A stretch of 64,000 nt of DNA, taken from assembly GCF_003583725.1 (NCBI RefSeq), contig NZ_QXTF01000004.1:62001-126000 (forward strand). The letters run 5' to 3'. Source of the stretch: Sphingomonas edaphi (GTDB lineage: Bacteria; Pseudomonadota; Alphaproteobacteria; Sphingomonadales; Sphingomonadaceae). The translations under genes were made by a program, and so were the position numbers. Below, one piece after another: positions 62,767 to 64,000 of this stretch; positions within the stretch are counted from its first letter, which is position 1, and the number at the start of each line of letters is the position of its first letter. A model generated the notes under the pieces. The model was not told the DNA's origin. It saw only the letters and a program-made list of their open reading frames with translations, and did not search any database.

Positions 62767-63821
62767 CGGCGGGGCGTCAGCGCGGCGTCCCTAAGACCTC
62801 TCCAGACCTTCAGTGCCTGCACCGTCTCCGGTACGTCGTGCACCCGGACAATCTGCGCCCCCTGCTCGACCGCCTTCAAGGCGAGCGCGATACTGCCCGC
62901 CAGGCGCTGATCGGCTGGAGCCTCTCCTGAAAGTGCACCAATCATCCGCTTGCGGCTTGCGCCAAGGACGATTGGACAGCCGAGGCCATGAAAAAGAGCC
63001 AGGCCGTTCATAAGTTCGAGATTGTGAGCGACGGTCTTCCCAAAGCCAATGCCCGGATCCACGAGGATTTTGGTCCGCGAGATCCCGGCATTTTCAGCTA
63101 CAGTGATGCGCTCTTCGAGCCACTTGAATACCTCGACCAGTACGTCGTCATATCGGGGCGCATCCTGCATTGTCGTGGGATCGCCCTGATGATGCATAAG
63201 GACAACCGGGACACCGGACTTTGCGGCAACGTCAGCTGACTGCGGATCCCAGAGCAATGCTGACACGTCGTTGATGATGTGAGCACCTGCTCCAACGGCC
63301 GCGGACATGACGCCGGACTTGCGAGTATCGATGGAAACAGCGTTTCCGCCGGCCGCCAGTTGCTGAATTACCGGCAGGACGCGCTCTATTTCGTCGCCCT
63401 CCCAGAGTTCACTTGCACCTGGACGCGTGGATTCTCCGCCGACGTCGATAATCGCGGCGCCTTGTGACGCCATGACGGCGCCAGCCTCAGCCGCAGCGGA
63501 AGCATCGACATACGATCCGCCGTCCGAGAAGCTGTCAGGAGTGGCATTGATGATGCCCATGACCTGCGGCTGATCGAGCCTCACCGTCCGCTCACCCAAT
63601 TGCAGCGGAGTACGATTGGCCGTGATGCGCTGCCAATCCGTGTTCAGCGCATCATCGAAGCGACTTTCGATGCCCTCCACCGGCACCAATTCGCGCGAAC
63701 CGTCCGCATGGATCAGTTCAACTTGAGCAAACCAGTTCAGCCCCCCAGCGAGCCGGGCGACCTTTCCATCGTGGCCGAACGGGGAATCGACGAAGCCCGT
63801 AGGCCGGATAAGCGTGCGCAT
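62763..63821 (-). CDS. folP: Dihydropteroate synthase
   Basis: A 352-residue folate enzyme joining p-aminobenzoate to hydroxymethyl-dihydropterin diphosphate, the sulfonamide target. Conserved blocks are VMGIINATPDSFSDGGSYVD near residue 87, IDVGGESTRPGAS near residue 122, IINDVSAL near residue 183, VDPGIGFGKTVAHNLELMNG near residue 250, VLGASRKRMIG and VRVHDVPE at the C-terminus. An extension of about 80 residues before the barrel is longer than in E. coli but usual in sphingomonads as far as I recall. Its start is six bases from the ccrM stop, so it is probably cotranscribed with it. Confidence 0.96.
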   Translation of the reverse strand: MRTLIRPTGFVDSPFGHDGKVARLAGGLNWFAQVELIHADGSRELVPVEGIESRFDDALNTDWQRITANRTPLQLGERTVRLDQPQVMGIINATPDSFSDGGSYVDASAAAEAGAVMASQGAAIIDVGGESTRPGASELWEGDEIERVLPVIQQLAAGGNAVSIDTRKSGVMSAAVGAGAHIINDVSALLWDPQSADVAAKSGVPVVLMHHQGDPTTMQDAPRYDDVLVEVFKWLEERITVAENAGISRTKILVDPGIGFGKTVAHNLELMNGLALFHGLGCPIVLGASRKRMIGALSGEAPADQRLAGSIALALKAVEQGAQIVRVHDVPETVQALKVWRGLRDAALTPRR

Positions 63822-63827
63822 AGGTTG

Positions 63828-64000
63828 CTATAGCGCGGCGAGATGCTTTTGCCGCAACGCATCGATCGGCTGCAATTTGCCGGCTTCCTCGACATGCCAG
63901 AAGGTCCAGCCATTGCACGAGGGAGCTCCCTGCAACGCTGCACCGATCTTGTGAATTGACCCAGCCTGTCCATCGCAGCTGATCGAGCCGTCGGCATTCA
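63828..64000 (-). CDS. ccrM: CcrM-type DNA adenine methyltransferase, C-terminal end (cut by window edge)
   Basis: The last 56 codons of a gene running in from the right edge. They read [20 protein letters not shown] then [18 protein letters not shown] and end [13 protein letters not shown]. This is the conserved C-terminal module of CcrM, the cell-cycle methyltransferase that modifies GANTC sites in alphaproteobacteria. The catalytic DPPY part lies outside the window. It is followed after six bases by folP on the same strand. The identification rests on this tail alone but the match is strong. Confidence 0.85.
   Translation of the reverse strand, partial: NADGSISCDGQAGSIHKIGAALQGAPSCNGWTFWHVEEAGKLQPIDALRQKHLAAL

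Overview
The window looks like chromosomal DNA of a Sphingomonadales-type alphaproteobacterium (Sphingomonas/Sphingomicrobium-like). Pointers are a CcrM-type methyltransferase C-terminus, a split proton-translocating transhydrogenase (pntAA/pntAB/pntB) led by a 49-residue aa3-oxidase subunit IV, a flavin-dependent tryptophan halogenase beside a DUF6445-like gene, a large TonB-dependent receptor, FixL/FixJ-like signalling and many EAL proteins. The taxon is inferred from gene content only.

Region 1-10.8 kb (minus strand, visibly AT-richer than the rest) is an exopolysaccharide cluster. A run of translationally coupled genes (ATGA or TAATG overlaps) encodes a Wzx-like flippase, a pyruvyl transferase, GT2, GT4, an EpsG/Wzy-like polymerase, GT2, an acyltransferase and a GT4 cut by the left edge. 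galE lies upstream. Between galE and the flippase is a decayed 65-codon remnant of the glmS start. A second, paralogous acyltransferase closes the cluster on the right.

Region 10.9-20.9 kb holds a VanZ-like membrane protein, a giant (about 2355 residue) autotransporter with a glycine-rich block, and, divergent from it, a tryptophan halogenase converging on a DUF6445-like oxygenase-like gene.

Region 21.1-27.1 kb is a first chaperone-usher pilus operon (two pilins, chaperone, usher, tip-like protein) with paired TACCGTA boxes upstream and a strong hairpin after the second pilin. Region 27.2-34.4 kb has a secreted nuclease, very small proteins, a TIR-TM-TPR protein and a TonB receptor.

Region 34.6-44.3 kb is a signalling block: two GGDEF-EAL proteins, two paralogous winged-helix regulators, a serine/threonine-phosphatase-like enzyme, a FixL-like histidine kinase and a FixJ-like regulator. 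Region 44.6-51.4 kb carries an S9 peptidase and a second, CS1/alpha-like chaperone-usher operon with two pilins.

Region 51.4-64 kb is mostly housekeeping: apaG-recO-uvrC, an Asp/Glu racemase, pntB-pntAB, a CHASE2-EAL phosphodiesterase inserted on the opposite strand between pntAB and pntAA, a possible 28-residue Trp/Gly-rich peptide gene, pntAA with aa3 subunit IV, an NtrC-like regulator with degenerate receiver and GAFTGA motifs, folP, and the C-terminal end of ccrM. I found no tRNA, rRNA, CRISPR array, insertion sequence or prophage.
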